Below are positions 55,451 to 62,946 of a stretch of DNA of 64,000 bases, one piece after another; the stretch's first letter is position 1; each line of letters begins with the position of its first letter. The translations under genes and the position numbers were made by a program. The stretch lies in the NCBI GenBank assembly GCA_905339155.1, contig CAJPFJ010000037.1, forward strand, positions 1-64,000, in the 5' to 3' direction. Under the pieces are notes generated by a model. That model had not been told where the DNA came from, did no database searches, and saw only the letters and a list, made by a program, of their open reading frames with translations. The DNA comes from Methanosarcinales archaeon (GTDB lineage: Archaea; Halobacteriota; Methanosarcinia; Methanosarcinales; Methanoperedenaceae).

Positions 55451-55882
55451 ATGACATCAAAACCCTTGCTGTATACCCCTGAATGGCTTGTATCATTTCA
55501 AAAAGAAATAGCAGGAGCGCTATTTTTAATCCAGGGTACCGGGGAAGTGATATGTGGGTACAGGAAGAGATATGGTATGTCACAGGAGGATTTTGGAGGG
55601 TTGATGGATCTACGCCGTGAATCCATCTCGCGTATTGAAACCGGAAGTGTTACTCCCACATTTGATTTTGCGAAAAAATTCATTAATGCTATGGCACTCA
55701 TTGAAGCGATCAGGGTGGAGAGGGCGCAGCATAAGGAAATCGATGTTCATTTCCTTGAAAACCTGGCAAAAGAACTGGGGTTTAACAGGAAGAAACTCGA
55801 ATTCATGATCAAAATAGCTGTTGAAAGTTATGATAAAAAACTCGTGAAGATCCAAAAATCACTAAAGGAGATAAAAATATGA
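55451..55882 (+). CDS. XRE-type regulator, coupled to PEP synthase
   Basis: A 143-residue protein with a helix-turn-helix at about residues 38-65: YRKRYGMSQEDFGGLMDLRR and SISRIETGSVTPTF. The remaining C-terminal half is helical (HFLENLAKELGFNRKKLEF) and may dimerise. The stop overlaps the ppsA start (ATGA, 4 nt), so the regulator and PEP synthase are one unit. It is probably a repressor or activator of gluconeogenesis; ligand unknown. Confidence 0.82.
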   Translation: MTSKPLLYTPEWLVSFQKEIAGALFLIQGTGEVICGYRKRYGMSQEDFGGLMDLRRESISRIETGSVTPTFDFAKKFINAMALIEAIRVERAQHKEIDVHFLENLAKELGFNRKKLEFMIKIAVESYDKKLVKIQKSLKEIKI

Positions 55883-58158
55883 CAGAAGATTCGGTTGTTT
55901 GGCTTGAAGAAGTTGGAAAAGAAGATATTGCGATCGTTGGCGGAAAAGGTGCAAGTCTCGGCGAGATGCTGCGGGCAGAACTGCCTGTTCCTACAGGTTT
56001 CGCGGTGACGGCGCAGGCTTTTCGCAGATTCATTGATGAAACCGGGATAAATGATGAGCTTTTCGGTTCCCTTGAAGTTGATGTCGATAATGCAGATATA
56101 TTACGGAATGCTGAGAAAAAAGCAAAAAAGATCCTGATGGATGCTAAAATGCCACTGGATATAGAGAACAGCATCCGGTCAAAATATCGGGATATGTGTA
56201 AGAAAGAGGGAGGAGAGGTTTTTGTTGCAGTCCGTTCAAGTGCGACTGCTGAAGATCTTCCTGATGCGAGTTTCGCAGGACAGCAGGATACTTTCCTTAA
56301 TATGAGGGGAGAGCAAAACGTGATCGATGCCGTAAAGAAATGCTGGGCATCTCTTTATGGGGCGCGCGCTATCTATTACCGGGTAAAGCAGGGTTTTGAT
56401 CACAGGAAGGTCAATCTTTGTGCAGTTGTCCAGATGATGGTAGATGCCGAAAAAGCAGGTGTGATGTTCTCGTCACATCCTTCAACAGGAGAGCCCCTGA
56501 CCATCATTGAAGGCGCATGGGGACTTGGCGAGACCGTTGTATCAGGTTCAGTATCTCCGGACTATTATATGGTAGACAGGAATTCAAAAACAATTAAAGA
56601 ACGAAAGATCGCTACCAAGAATATCATGCATACAAAGGATCCCAAAACAGGCAAGACCATGGATATTCCTGTGCCATCCGATAAGAAAAATGCAAGGGTT
56701 CTTGAAGATGATGAAATTTTAAAACTTGTTGAGTTCGGGGAATTGCTGGAAGACCTCTATGGGATACCTCAGGATATTGAATGGGCCATAAAGAACAAAG
56801 AGATTTTTATTCTCCAATCAAGACCAATCACCACTATCAGGAAGAAAGAACCAAAGGAAAAAGTCGCAACCACAGCTATTCTTGAGGGTCTTGGCGCTTC
56901 ACCGGGTATTGCATATGGCGAAGCAAAGCTGATCGTGGATGCAAGCGAACTTGGCAAAGTCAAAGAGGGTGACATTCTTGTGGCTGTCATGACCACGCCC
57001 GATATGGTTCCAGCGATGAAGCGAGCAGGCGCTATCGTTACTGATGAGGGCGGTCTTACATGCCATGCAGCTATCGTATCAAGGGAACTGGGATGTCCGG
57101 CTGTTGTAGGAACGAGAAAAGCGACTGAAATTTTAACAGATGGCATGAAAATAACCGTAGACGGGGAAAAAGGGCTTGTATTTGAAGGCAAGAAAGAAAT
57201 CGCCTCTCCTGAAGCTGCACATAAGGAAAAATCAGTTGTATCATTTGCAAAATCAAAACCTGTAACTGCAACTGAAGTGAAGGTGAATGTTTCAATCCCT
57301 GAAGCCACAGCCCGGGCTGTACAGACCCAGGCAGATGGCGTGGGACTTCTACGTATCGAGCACATGATCCTTGGTCTTCCAAAACACCCCAAACAGTATA
57401 TAAAGGAAGGAAAGTCTGATGAGTATGTGGAGGAGCTTGTTTCGCGCATCCAGACGGTAGTTGATGCTTTCTATCCAAAACCGGTATGGGTAAGGACACT
57501 TGATGCACCAACCGATGAGTTCAGGGCTATGGAGGGAGGTGAGGGCGAACCTATTGAACCGAATCCAATGCTGGGATTCCGCGGTATCAGGCGCGACCTT
57601 ATTGATACGGAACACTTTGAGCTTGAGGTAAGAGCATTCAAAGAATTAATCAAGCGCGGTTACAATAATATGGGCATAATGATCCCTCTTGTCCAGCACC
57701 CATCAGAACTGGGGCGGGCAAAGGAGTTCATGCGAAATAACGGGCTTGACATTGACAATATCGATATCGGTATAATGGTTGAGATCCCTGCGGCGGCGCT
57801 GATTATCGACCAGTTCCTTGCTGAGGGGCTTAATTTCGTGAGCTTTGGCACTAACGACCTGACACAGTATACGCTGGCGGTTGACAGGAATAACGAGCAT
57901 GTGGCGCATCTTTATAATGAACTGCATCCTGCAATTATGAAACTCATCGAGCATGTCATCATCGAGTGCAATAAGGTTGGCGTGAAGACCAGCATCTGCG
58001 GACAGGCAGGCAGCAACCCGAAGGTGGCTAAGAGGCTTGTGGAGCTTGGTATCACGAGCATTTCCGCTAATATTGATGCGGTTGAGGCTGTGCGGGAAAT
58101 GGTTGCAAGGACAGAGATGCAGTTGCTGCTGAAGGGGGCGAGGGAGAAAAGAACTTAA
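55879..58158 (+). CDS. ppsA: Phosphoenolpyruvate synthase
   Basis: A 759-residue enzyme: N-terminal ATP-grasp-like domain (VWLEEVGKEDIAIVGGKGASLGE, RSSATAEDLPDASFAGQQDT), the phosphohistidine domain GGLTCHAAIVSRELGCPAVVG (His in T-C-H-A), and a C-terminal PEP barrel with GIMVEIPAAALI, SFGTNDLTQYTL and TSICGQAGS. It converts pyruvate plus ATP to PEP, AMP and Pi, the entry to gluconeogenesis in autotrophic archaea. The overlap with the XRE gene indicates control together. A partial copy of the gene's 3' end follows. Confidence 0.96.
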   Translation: MTEDSVVWLEEVGKEDIAIVGGKGASLGEMLRAELPVPTGFAVTAQAFRRFIDETGINDELFGSLEVDVDNADILRNAEKKAKKILMDAKMPLDIENSIRSKYRDMCKKEGGEVFVAVRSSATAEDLPDASFAGQQDTFLNMRGEQNVIDAVKKCWASLYGARAIYYRVKQGFDHRKVNLCAVVQMMVDAEKAGVMFSSHPSTGEPLTIIEGAWGLGETVVSGSVSPDYYMVDRNSKTIKERKIATKNIMHTKDPKTGKTMDIPVPSDKKNARVLEDDEILKLVEFGELLEDLYGIPQDIEWAIKNKEIFILQSRPITTIRKKEPKEKVATTAILEGLGASPGIAYGEAKLIVDASELGKVKEGDILVAVMTTPDMVPAMKRAGAIVTDEGGLTCHAAIVSRELGCPAVVGTRKATEILTDGMKITVDGEKGLVFEGKKEIASPEAAHKEKSVVSFAKSKPVTATEVKVNVSIPEATARAVQTQADGVGLLRIEHMILGLPKHPKQYIKEGKSDEYVEELVSRIQTVVDAFYPKPVWVRTLDAPTDEFRAMEGGEGEPIEPNPMLGFRGIRRDLIDTEHFELEVRAFKELIKRGYNNMGIMIPLVQHPSELGRAKEFMRNNGLDIDNIDIGIMVEIPAAALIIDQFLAEGLNFVSFGTNDLTQYTLAVDRNNEHVAHLYNELHPAIMKLIEHVIIECNKVGVKTSICGQAGSNPKVAKRLVELGITSISANIDAVEAVREMVARTEMQLLLKGAREKRT

Positions 58159-58171
58159 ATCATTATCCATA

Positions 58172-58210
58172 AATATTGATGCGGTTGTGCGGATTATGGC
58201 TGCAAGAACG
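58172..58210 (+). repeat. Partial duplication of the ppsA 3' end
   Basis: AATATTGATGCGGTT is repeated exactly from 58069-58083, and the next bases GTGCGG..ATGGCTGCAAG match GTGCGG..ATGGTTGCAAG of ppsA after a 6-nt gap. About 39 nt are similar. It sits just after the ppsA stop and before the next promoter (TTATTTATATTAAG at about 58218-58231). Confidence 0.55.
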
Positions 58211-58278
58211 GTCTCGAAACTTATTTATATTAAGGATTTCAACAATTCATTAGAGTATCTATCTTTGCAGGAGGATTT

Positions 58279-58449
58279 ATGGAAAAAAATGATCACGAAC
58301 ATATTCAATTTGAAAAATGCAACTTCTGTTCAGGAGAAAAATGCACGGCTTCAGACCTTGAATCCTGTGATTTCAAAGGAGACGATTTCCAGAAATGCCT
58401 TCGCTACAAGCTCCATTTCTTAAGACCACAGCTCATGCAACTGCGTTAA
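58279..58449 (+). CDS. Cys-rich microprotein (56 aa)
   Basis: Fifty-six residues: MEKNDHEHIQFEKCNFCSG, EKCTASDLESC and DDFQKCLRYKLHF. Five Cys (CxxC, C, C, C) can bind zinc or a small Fe-S cluster. GCAGGAGG precedes the ATG by 6 nt and a TATA element lies about 55 nt further upstream. A longer reading in another frame over this DNA has no such support. It may be translated with the downstream PAS/GAF sensor (64 bp later). Function unknown. Confidence 0.7.
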   Translation: MEKNDHEHIQFEKCNFCSGEKCTASDLESCDFKGDDFQKCLRYKLHFLRPQLMQLR

Positions 58450-58512
58450 CCTGTGCCACATAATGTTAATATTCAGGGAGAAGAGAATAAAAAGTCTCTT
58501 CAGGTAGTACTT

Positions 58513-60558
58513 ATGAAAGATGAAGTTAAGACAAAAGAAAACCTATTTGCTGAAAAAACAATAAACTCAGAGGTTATGTTCAAGGGTATTTTCGATTTTT
58601 CCCCTGATGCCATTATCATCGTTAACAAGGAAGGAGTAATTTTACAGGCAAATGCAGAGGCAGAGAAGATATTTGGATATGCTGGAAAAGAGCTCATTAA
58701 TAGACCGGTTGATATCCTGATTCCAGAGCGCTTCAGGAAACGTCATGATGAACACCTGAAACACTTTATAGCAAAACCCCATACACGACTTATGGGATCT
58801 GAGCTTGAACTCTATGGTTTGAGAAAGGACGGAACAGAATTCCCTGTTGACATAGCGCTTGGGTTTATAACAACAGAAAGCGGGATTATCGTCTTGAGTA
58901 TAGTCCGCGATATAACCGAACATAAGTTGAGGGATATCGAGATCAATTTGCTTCTTTCGCTTACACAGGCGATCAATGAAGCAGCAGACATGAACACTGC
59001 AATAGATATTTCATTGAAAAAAATTTGCGAAGCTACAGGCTGGAATTATGGGGAAGCCTGGGTTCTTGGAAAAGACAAAAGATCCTATGTTTGCAGCCCC
59101 GTATGGTACACAAACGACAGCAGGCTTACAAAATTTCGAAATGAAAGTGAGAAATGTGTTTTCCCGGCAGCCACAGGGCTTCCAGGGCGCGTATGGTCGT
59201 CTAAAAAAGCAGAATGGATCCCCGATGTTTCAATAATATCCGAAGATATCTACCCCCGCGTAACTGTTGCAAAGGAATGCGGAGTCAGGGCGGGTCTCGG
59301 AGTTCCTATCATTTCAGATAATGAAGTCCTTGCTGTTCTTGTATTTCTCATGTCTGAATGTCAGAAGAAGGATAAACACCTGGTTGATATTGTATCGTCT
59401 GTTGCGACCCAGCTGGGAGCCGTTATGCGAAAAAAGCTCGTTGAAGAAAGATTTCGAGCTGCTTCCCTTTATGCACGAAACCTCATAGAGTCAAGCGTTG
59501 ATCCTCTTGCTACTATTAGTCCGGATGGAAAAATAACAGACGTCAATAAAGCAACAGAAGAAGTCACCGGAGTTTCAAGAGAAAAACTGATAGGTAGCGA
59601 TTTTTCAGAATATTTTACTGAACCTGATAAAGCGCGGGAGGGATACCGCCAGGTATTCGATAAAGGAATTGTCAGGGATTACCTGCTGGCCATCCGCCAT
59701 ATATCCGGAAAAGTGACCGATGTCCTGTATAATGCCATTGTATACCGCAATGAAGCCGGAGAAGTTGAAGGCGTATTCGCGGCGGCACGCGATATCACCA
59801 AGCAAAAACGGATGGAAGAAGCCCTTCGAGCAAGTGAGGCAAAATATCGCGGTATCTTTGAGAATGCAGCGGAAGGAATTTTCCAGACAACAATTGATGG
59901 ACGCATACTTTCAGTAAACCCGGCATGTGTGCGTATTTTGGGCTATGATTCGGCCGAAGAACTTATCGCAAGTGTTACCGATGCCCGTAAGCTATATGCA
60001 GAACCGGGAAGGCGCCTGCATCTGGTGAGATCGGTAAGGTCCAATGGTTCTGTTTCTGATTTTGAAGCTATTATCAAGCGCAAGAATGGAACCAAAATCT
60101 GGGTATTAATAAATGCTCATGCGCTGACAGATTCTACTGGCAGGACAGTGGGTATCGAAGGAATGGTAATTGATATTACCAATCGCAAGCGGGCACAGAA
60201 GAATTTCCAGGTGCTTATTGATGGGTCTCCGGATGCCATCATCGCTGTTGATCGCAATTTCAACATACTACTCATCAATACCCATACTGAGAAATTATTT
60301 GGCTATTCGCGTCTGGAAATGATAGGAAATTCCTATGAAATGCTTTTGCCTGATCGTTTCAAGTTCAAACATGCAAAATATTGTTCAGAGTATTTTGATA
60401 ATCCTTCAACAAGAATAATGGCACTTCATATGAGTGCTTTTGCAAAGCGAAGAACTGGAAGTGAATTTCCTGTTGAGATCAATATGAGTCCGGTTGAAAC
60501 TGATGAAGGAATAGTAATAGTAATAGATATCCGTGATATTACAGAAAAGAAAAAATGA
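58513..60558 (+). CDS. PAS/GAF multi-domain sensor without kinase domain
   Basis: A 681-residue soluble protein. PAS (about 20-140, FDFSPDAIIIVNKEGVIL), GAF (about 150-320, with GLPGRVW and GLGVPI), then PAS (about 330-440), PAS (about 445-570) and PAS (about 575-680, ending IVIVIDIRDITEKKK). It stops where a HisKA/HATPase pair normally begins, so it is either a truncated kinase or a pure sensor that signals through contacts. ATG 58513 has CAGGTAG upstream; GTG 58453 is an alternative start. No transmembrane part. Confidence 0.85.
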   Translation: MKDEVKTKENLFAEKTINSEVMFKGIFDFSPDAIIIVNKEGVILQANAEAEKIFGYAGKELINRPVDILIPERFRKRHDEHLKHFIAKPHTRLMGSELELYGLRKDGTEFPVDIALGFITTESGIIVLSIVRDITEHKLRDIEINLLLSLTQAINEAADMNTAIDISLKKICEATGWNYGEAWVLGKDKRSYVCSPVWYTNDSRLTKFRNESEKCVFPAATGLPGRVWSSKKAEWIPDVSIISEDIYPRVTVAKECGVRAGLGVPIISDNEVLAVLVFLMSECQKKDKHLVDIVSSVATQLGAVMRKKLVEERFRAASLYARNLIESSVDPLATISPDGKITDVNKATEEVTGVSREKLIGSDFSEYFTEPDKAREGYRQVFDKGIVRDYLLAIRHISGKVTDVLYNAIVYRNEAGEVEGVFAAARDITKQKRMEEALRASEAKYRGIFENAAEGIFQTTIDGRILSVNPACVRILGYDSAEELIASVTDARKLYAEPGRRLHLVRSVRSNGSVSDFEAIIKRKNGTKIWVLINAHALTDSTGRTVGIEGMVIDITNRKRAQKNFQVLIDGSPDAIIAVDRNFNILLINTHTEKLFGYSRLEMIGNSYEMLLPDRFKFKHAKYCSEYFDNPSTRIMALHMSAFAKRRTGSEFPVEINMSPVETDEGIVIVIDIRDITEKKK

Positions 60559-60587
60559 TCCAGAGAATTGATTTGCCAGATGTGCTT

Positions 60588-61196
60588 CTATGTCGCACTT
60601 TGAACCGGCATCTCTGCTTCCGGAAACAGCTTTTTTGTTTTCATAAATTCCCTTGCATTCTTGATAGCAGTTGCATATACGAACATCCATCCCTCATTGA
60701 TATAGATCGTCCCATCCCTGATCGTTTCTTTACTGAGTGTCTCAACACTGAATTCCATCAATAACTGGATGGTTGCAACGCATGCAGCGGAATATTCATC
60801 CATATCCTTTGATTCGGTCGTTATATCGTGGAGAAGCATTTTAAAAAGGCTCCTGAATTTATTGGAGGGTATATACTGTTTATCACCAACTTTTGCCAAT
60901 GCATTGATTTCACTAAGGTTTGAAATCAGTTTGTTGACCTTTTCTTCGTTCCATTGTTCTGTGGGAAAATCCGTATGTTCATATTCAGCCCAAACATTCC
61001 TGAGCTGTTCATCAATTGCTTCCTTTTTTTCAACTCTCTTTAAAGCATATTCAGAGGATTTTAATTCCGGGATTGTTGAAACATAAAGCCTGAAAAGATT
61101 CCTGAGTTTCTCCCCGTCTTCCCCTTCGACTACTTTCAGTTTCTTGAGTATCTCATATTCAAGGTCATTCAGGGTCACTATCAAATCTTTTGGCAT
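60588..61196 (-). CDS. Conserved-looking protein of unknown function (202 aa)
   Basis: A 202-residue, mostly helical soluble protein: MPKDLIVTLNDLEYEILKKL, EHTDFPTEQWNEEKVNKLI, DITTESKDMDEYSAACVATI, and a more hydrophobic end GTIYINEGWMFVYATAIKNA. I recognise no domain. It follows the V4R-like gene by 17 nt in the same direction, so it is the second gene of a pair. A role in signalling with its neighbour is a guess. It is convergent with the PAS/GAF sensor. Confidence 0.68.
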   Translation of the reverse strand: MPKDLIVTLNDLEYEILKKLKVVEGEDGEKLRNLFRLYVSTIPELKSSEYALKRVEKKEAIDEQLRNVWAEYEHTDFPTEQWNEEKVNKLISNLSEINALAKVGDKQYIPSNKFRSLFKMLLHDITTESKDMDEYSAACVATIQLLMEFSVETLSKETIRDGTIYINEGWMFVYATAIKNAREFMKTKKLFPEAEMPVQSAT

Positions 61197-61213
61197 TTAT
61201 TCCTCTGAAGCAT

Positions 61214-61591
61214 TCATTCGATCAACTCCGCAATAAAAATACACTCGACTGCGCCCTTAATTATGCATTCTTCGCCTTTTTTGCAATAATATCTCGCATC
61301 TATATGTTTTCTTGATAATCCTCCGAAGAATCCTCTAAAAATATCGCAGTACCTGCATTTATTTCCCACAACAGGCAAACCTTTTACATGAAATATGACT
61401 TTTTTTTCCAATTTTTGGATCGAAATAGTGATACCTTCCTTTTCAAATTCCCAATCAATATCCTCCAGTTTTGAGGTTTTTATACTAAGCGCCGCCTGCT
61501 CCCCTGCTTCAAACATTAATACCGAATTAGCTGCCTCAGTCACAATATTATTGCATACTTCGACATATGATTCCAGGAATCTTCTGAACAA
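61214..61591 (-). CDS. V4R-like small-molecule-binding protein
   Basis: A 125-residue protein: MFRRFLESYVEVCNNIVTEA at the start, and CRYCDIFRGFFGGL, YYCKKGEECIIKGAVECIFIAEL at the end. The C-terminal E-C-x-x-K-G-x-x-x-C-x-F pattern resembles V4R domains, which bind hydrocarbons or other small ligands, often in regulators. It has six Cys, some perhaps metal-binding. It leads a two-gene operon with the 202-residue protein. Family call is tentative. Confidence 0.55.
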   Translation of the reverse strand: MFRRFLESYVEVCNNIVTEAANSVLMFEAGEQAALSIKTSKLEDIDWEFEKEGITISIQKLEKKVIFHVKGLPVVGNKCRYCDIFRGFFGGLSRKHIDARYYCKKGEECIIKGAVECIFIAELIE

Positions 61592-61666
61592 GTATTCACA
61601 CCCTTTATTTCAATATTTACAGTCGAATTCCATTCATATTAAGGCTTTCTCTTGGATCAAGAATAA

Positions 61667-61678
61667 CTTTTAATATCC
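61667..61678 (+). promoter_or_regulatory. TATA box of argB
   Basis: CTTTTAATATCC is centred about 27 nt before the argB ATG at 61700, with no Shine-Dalgarno in between, which fits a leaderless mRNA. Confidence 0.5.
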
Positions 61679-61699
61679 GTATCCCCATTTTAACCTTCG

Positions 61700-62584
61700 A
61701 TGCTCAAACGAGAAGATATCCTCATAGAAGCCCTCCCCTATATCCGCGAGTTCCACGACACGATCATGTTGATAAAGATGGGAGGACATGCTATTGTTGA
61801 TCCTGTAATAATGGAAAAGATCGTCCAGGATATCGTCCTCCTGAAATTTGTAGGGATTCACCCTGTAATAGTGCACGGCGGGGGACCTGAGATCACTGAA
61901 AAAATGGAGCGCATGGGGAAAAAACCCGAATTTGTTGCCGGTTTAAGGGTAACAGATGATGAAACCCTGGAAATTGCAAGGATGGTCCTTGTGGGAAATG
62001 TGAACAGCAAAATAGTCTCGCTTATTAGCAGGCATGGAGGCAAAGGTATAGGCCTCTCAGGAAGTGATGGGAGGCTTATGGTGGCAAAGAAACTGGCTCT
62101 TCAGCGTGTGACCGTGGGCGGTGTGGAGAAAGATGTAGACCTTGGATGGGTTGGTGAAACGGAAGTCATTAATCCTGAAATAGTGATGATACTTGCAGGA
62201 AAAGGTTATATTCCTGTCATTTCACCCATAGCTACGGATGAAAAAGGAAATGACCTTAACGTGAATGCAGATACTGTGGCAGCAGATATTGCATCGGCTA
62301 TTGGTGCAAAAAAACTTATATCTCTCACAGATGTTCCGGGAATTCTTCGAGACCAGAAAGACCCAAAAACACGCATTTCAAGAATAGCATTTAATGAAAT
62401 TGAAACACTTATTGCCAATAACCTCATAAGCGGTGGCATGATACCAAAGGTAAAGTCAAGCGCTGCTGCGCTAAAAGGTGGAGTGAGGCAGGTACATATT
62501 ATTGACGGTGCAAGTCCACATTCCCTGCTCATTGAATTGTTCACAAATGAAGGGATCGGGACTATGATATATAGAAAAGAGTGA
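61700..62584 (+). CDS. argB: Acetylglutamate kinase
   Basis: A 294-residue amino-acid kinase: TIMLIKMGGHAIVD, PVIVHGGGPEITEKMERMG, FVAGLRVTDDETLEIARMVL and DLNVNADTVAADIASAIGAKKLISLTDVPG in blocks. It phosphorylates N-acetylglutamate, the second step of arginine synthesis through acetylated intermediates. No other arg gene is near except carB 7 kb upstream. The next gene, a small membrane protein, starts 6 nt after its stop. Confidence 0.95.
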   Translation: MLKREDILIEALPYIREFHDTIMLIKMGGHAIVDPVIMEKIVQDIVLLKFVGIHPVIVHGGGPEITEKMERMGKKPEFVAGLRVTDDETLEIARMVLVGNVNSKIVSLISRHGGKGIGLSGSDGRLMVAKKLALQRVTVGGVEKDVDLGWVGETEVINPEIVMILAGKGYIPVISPIATDEKGNDLNVNADTVAADIASAIGAKKLISLTDVPGILRDQKDPKTRISRIAFNEIETLIANNLISGGMIPKVKSSAAALKGGVRQVHIIDGASPHSLLIELFTNEGIGTMIYRKE

Positions 62585-62590
62585 ATTATT

Positions 62591-62935
62591 GTGACTGAAA
62601 CAGACAAAAAAGCGAAAATAGTGCCGGTAGCCAGGATCATAACCCCGGATGAAGGAAAGCGAGTATTGATAGAAGGAATTAAAAAGACAGTTATACCAGC
62701 GTTTATAAGCGCATTCTTCGCATTATTATTTTACTTCAAATTCGGTTATGCAAAAGATATTACATGGTTTTCTGCATTCTTACTCGTATTGCTTATTTCT
62801 TATTACATCCAGAGATATGGATATCCTTTAATCGGTGTCAGGGTGAAGGAATTTGAAATTAAGGACTGGCTGTATGTGGAATTTTTGACGATAATATATT
62901 TCTGGGTTTTCTGGACTCTATTATTGAATAATTGA
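62591..62935 (+). CDS. Small membrane protein, EMC6-like candidate
   Basis: A 114-residue protein from a GTG start, with three hydrophobic helices (AFISAFFALLFYFKFG, FSAFLLVLLISYYIQ, LTIIYFWVFWTLLLN) and a conserved-looking loop GYPLIGVRVKEFEIKDW. Size, three helices and the final F-W-x-x-W-T-L-L-L-N are reminiscent of archaeal EMC6-like proteins, which resemble a subunit of the membrane protein insertase. The gene lies between argB and abce1 (11-nt gap), so all three may be co-transcribed. Confidence 0.55.
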   Translation: MTETDKKAKIVPVARIITPDEGKRVLIEGIKKTVIPAFISAFFALLFYFKFGYAKDITWFSAFLLVLLISYYIQRYGYPLIGVRVKEFEIKDWLYVEFLTIIYFWVFWTLLLNN

Positions 62936-62946
62936 ATTGGTGTTTT

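Noticed and set aside
58187-58423. 78-codon frame starting in the ppsA duplication
   Set aside because: It overlaps the Cys-rich frame at 58279, which has a much better SD and cysteine pattern, and itself starts in duplicated ppsA DNA.
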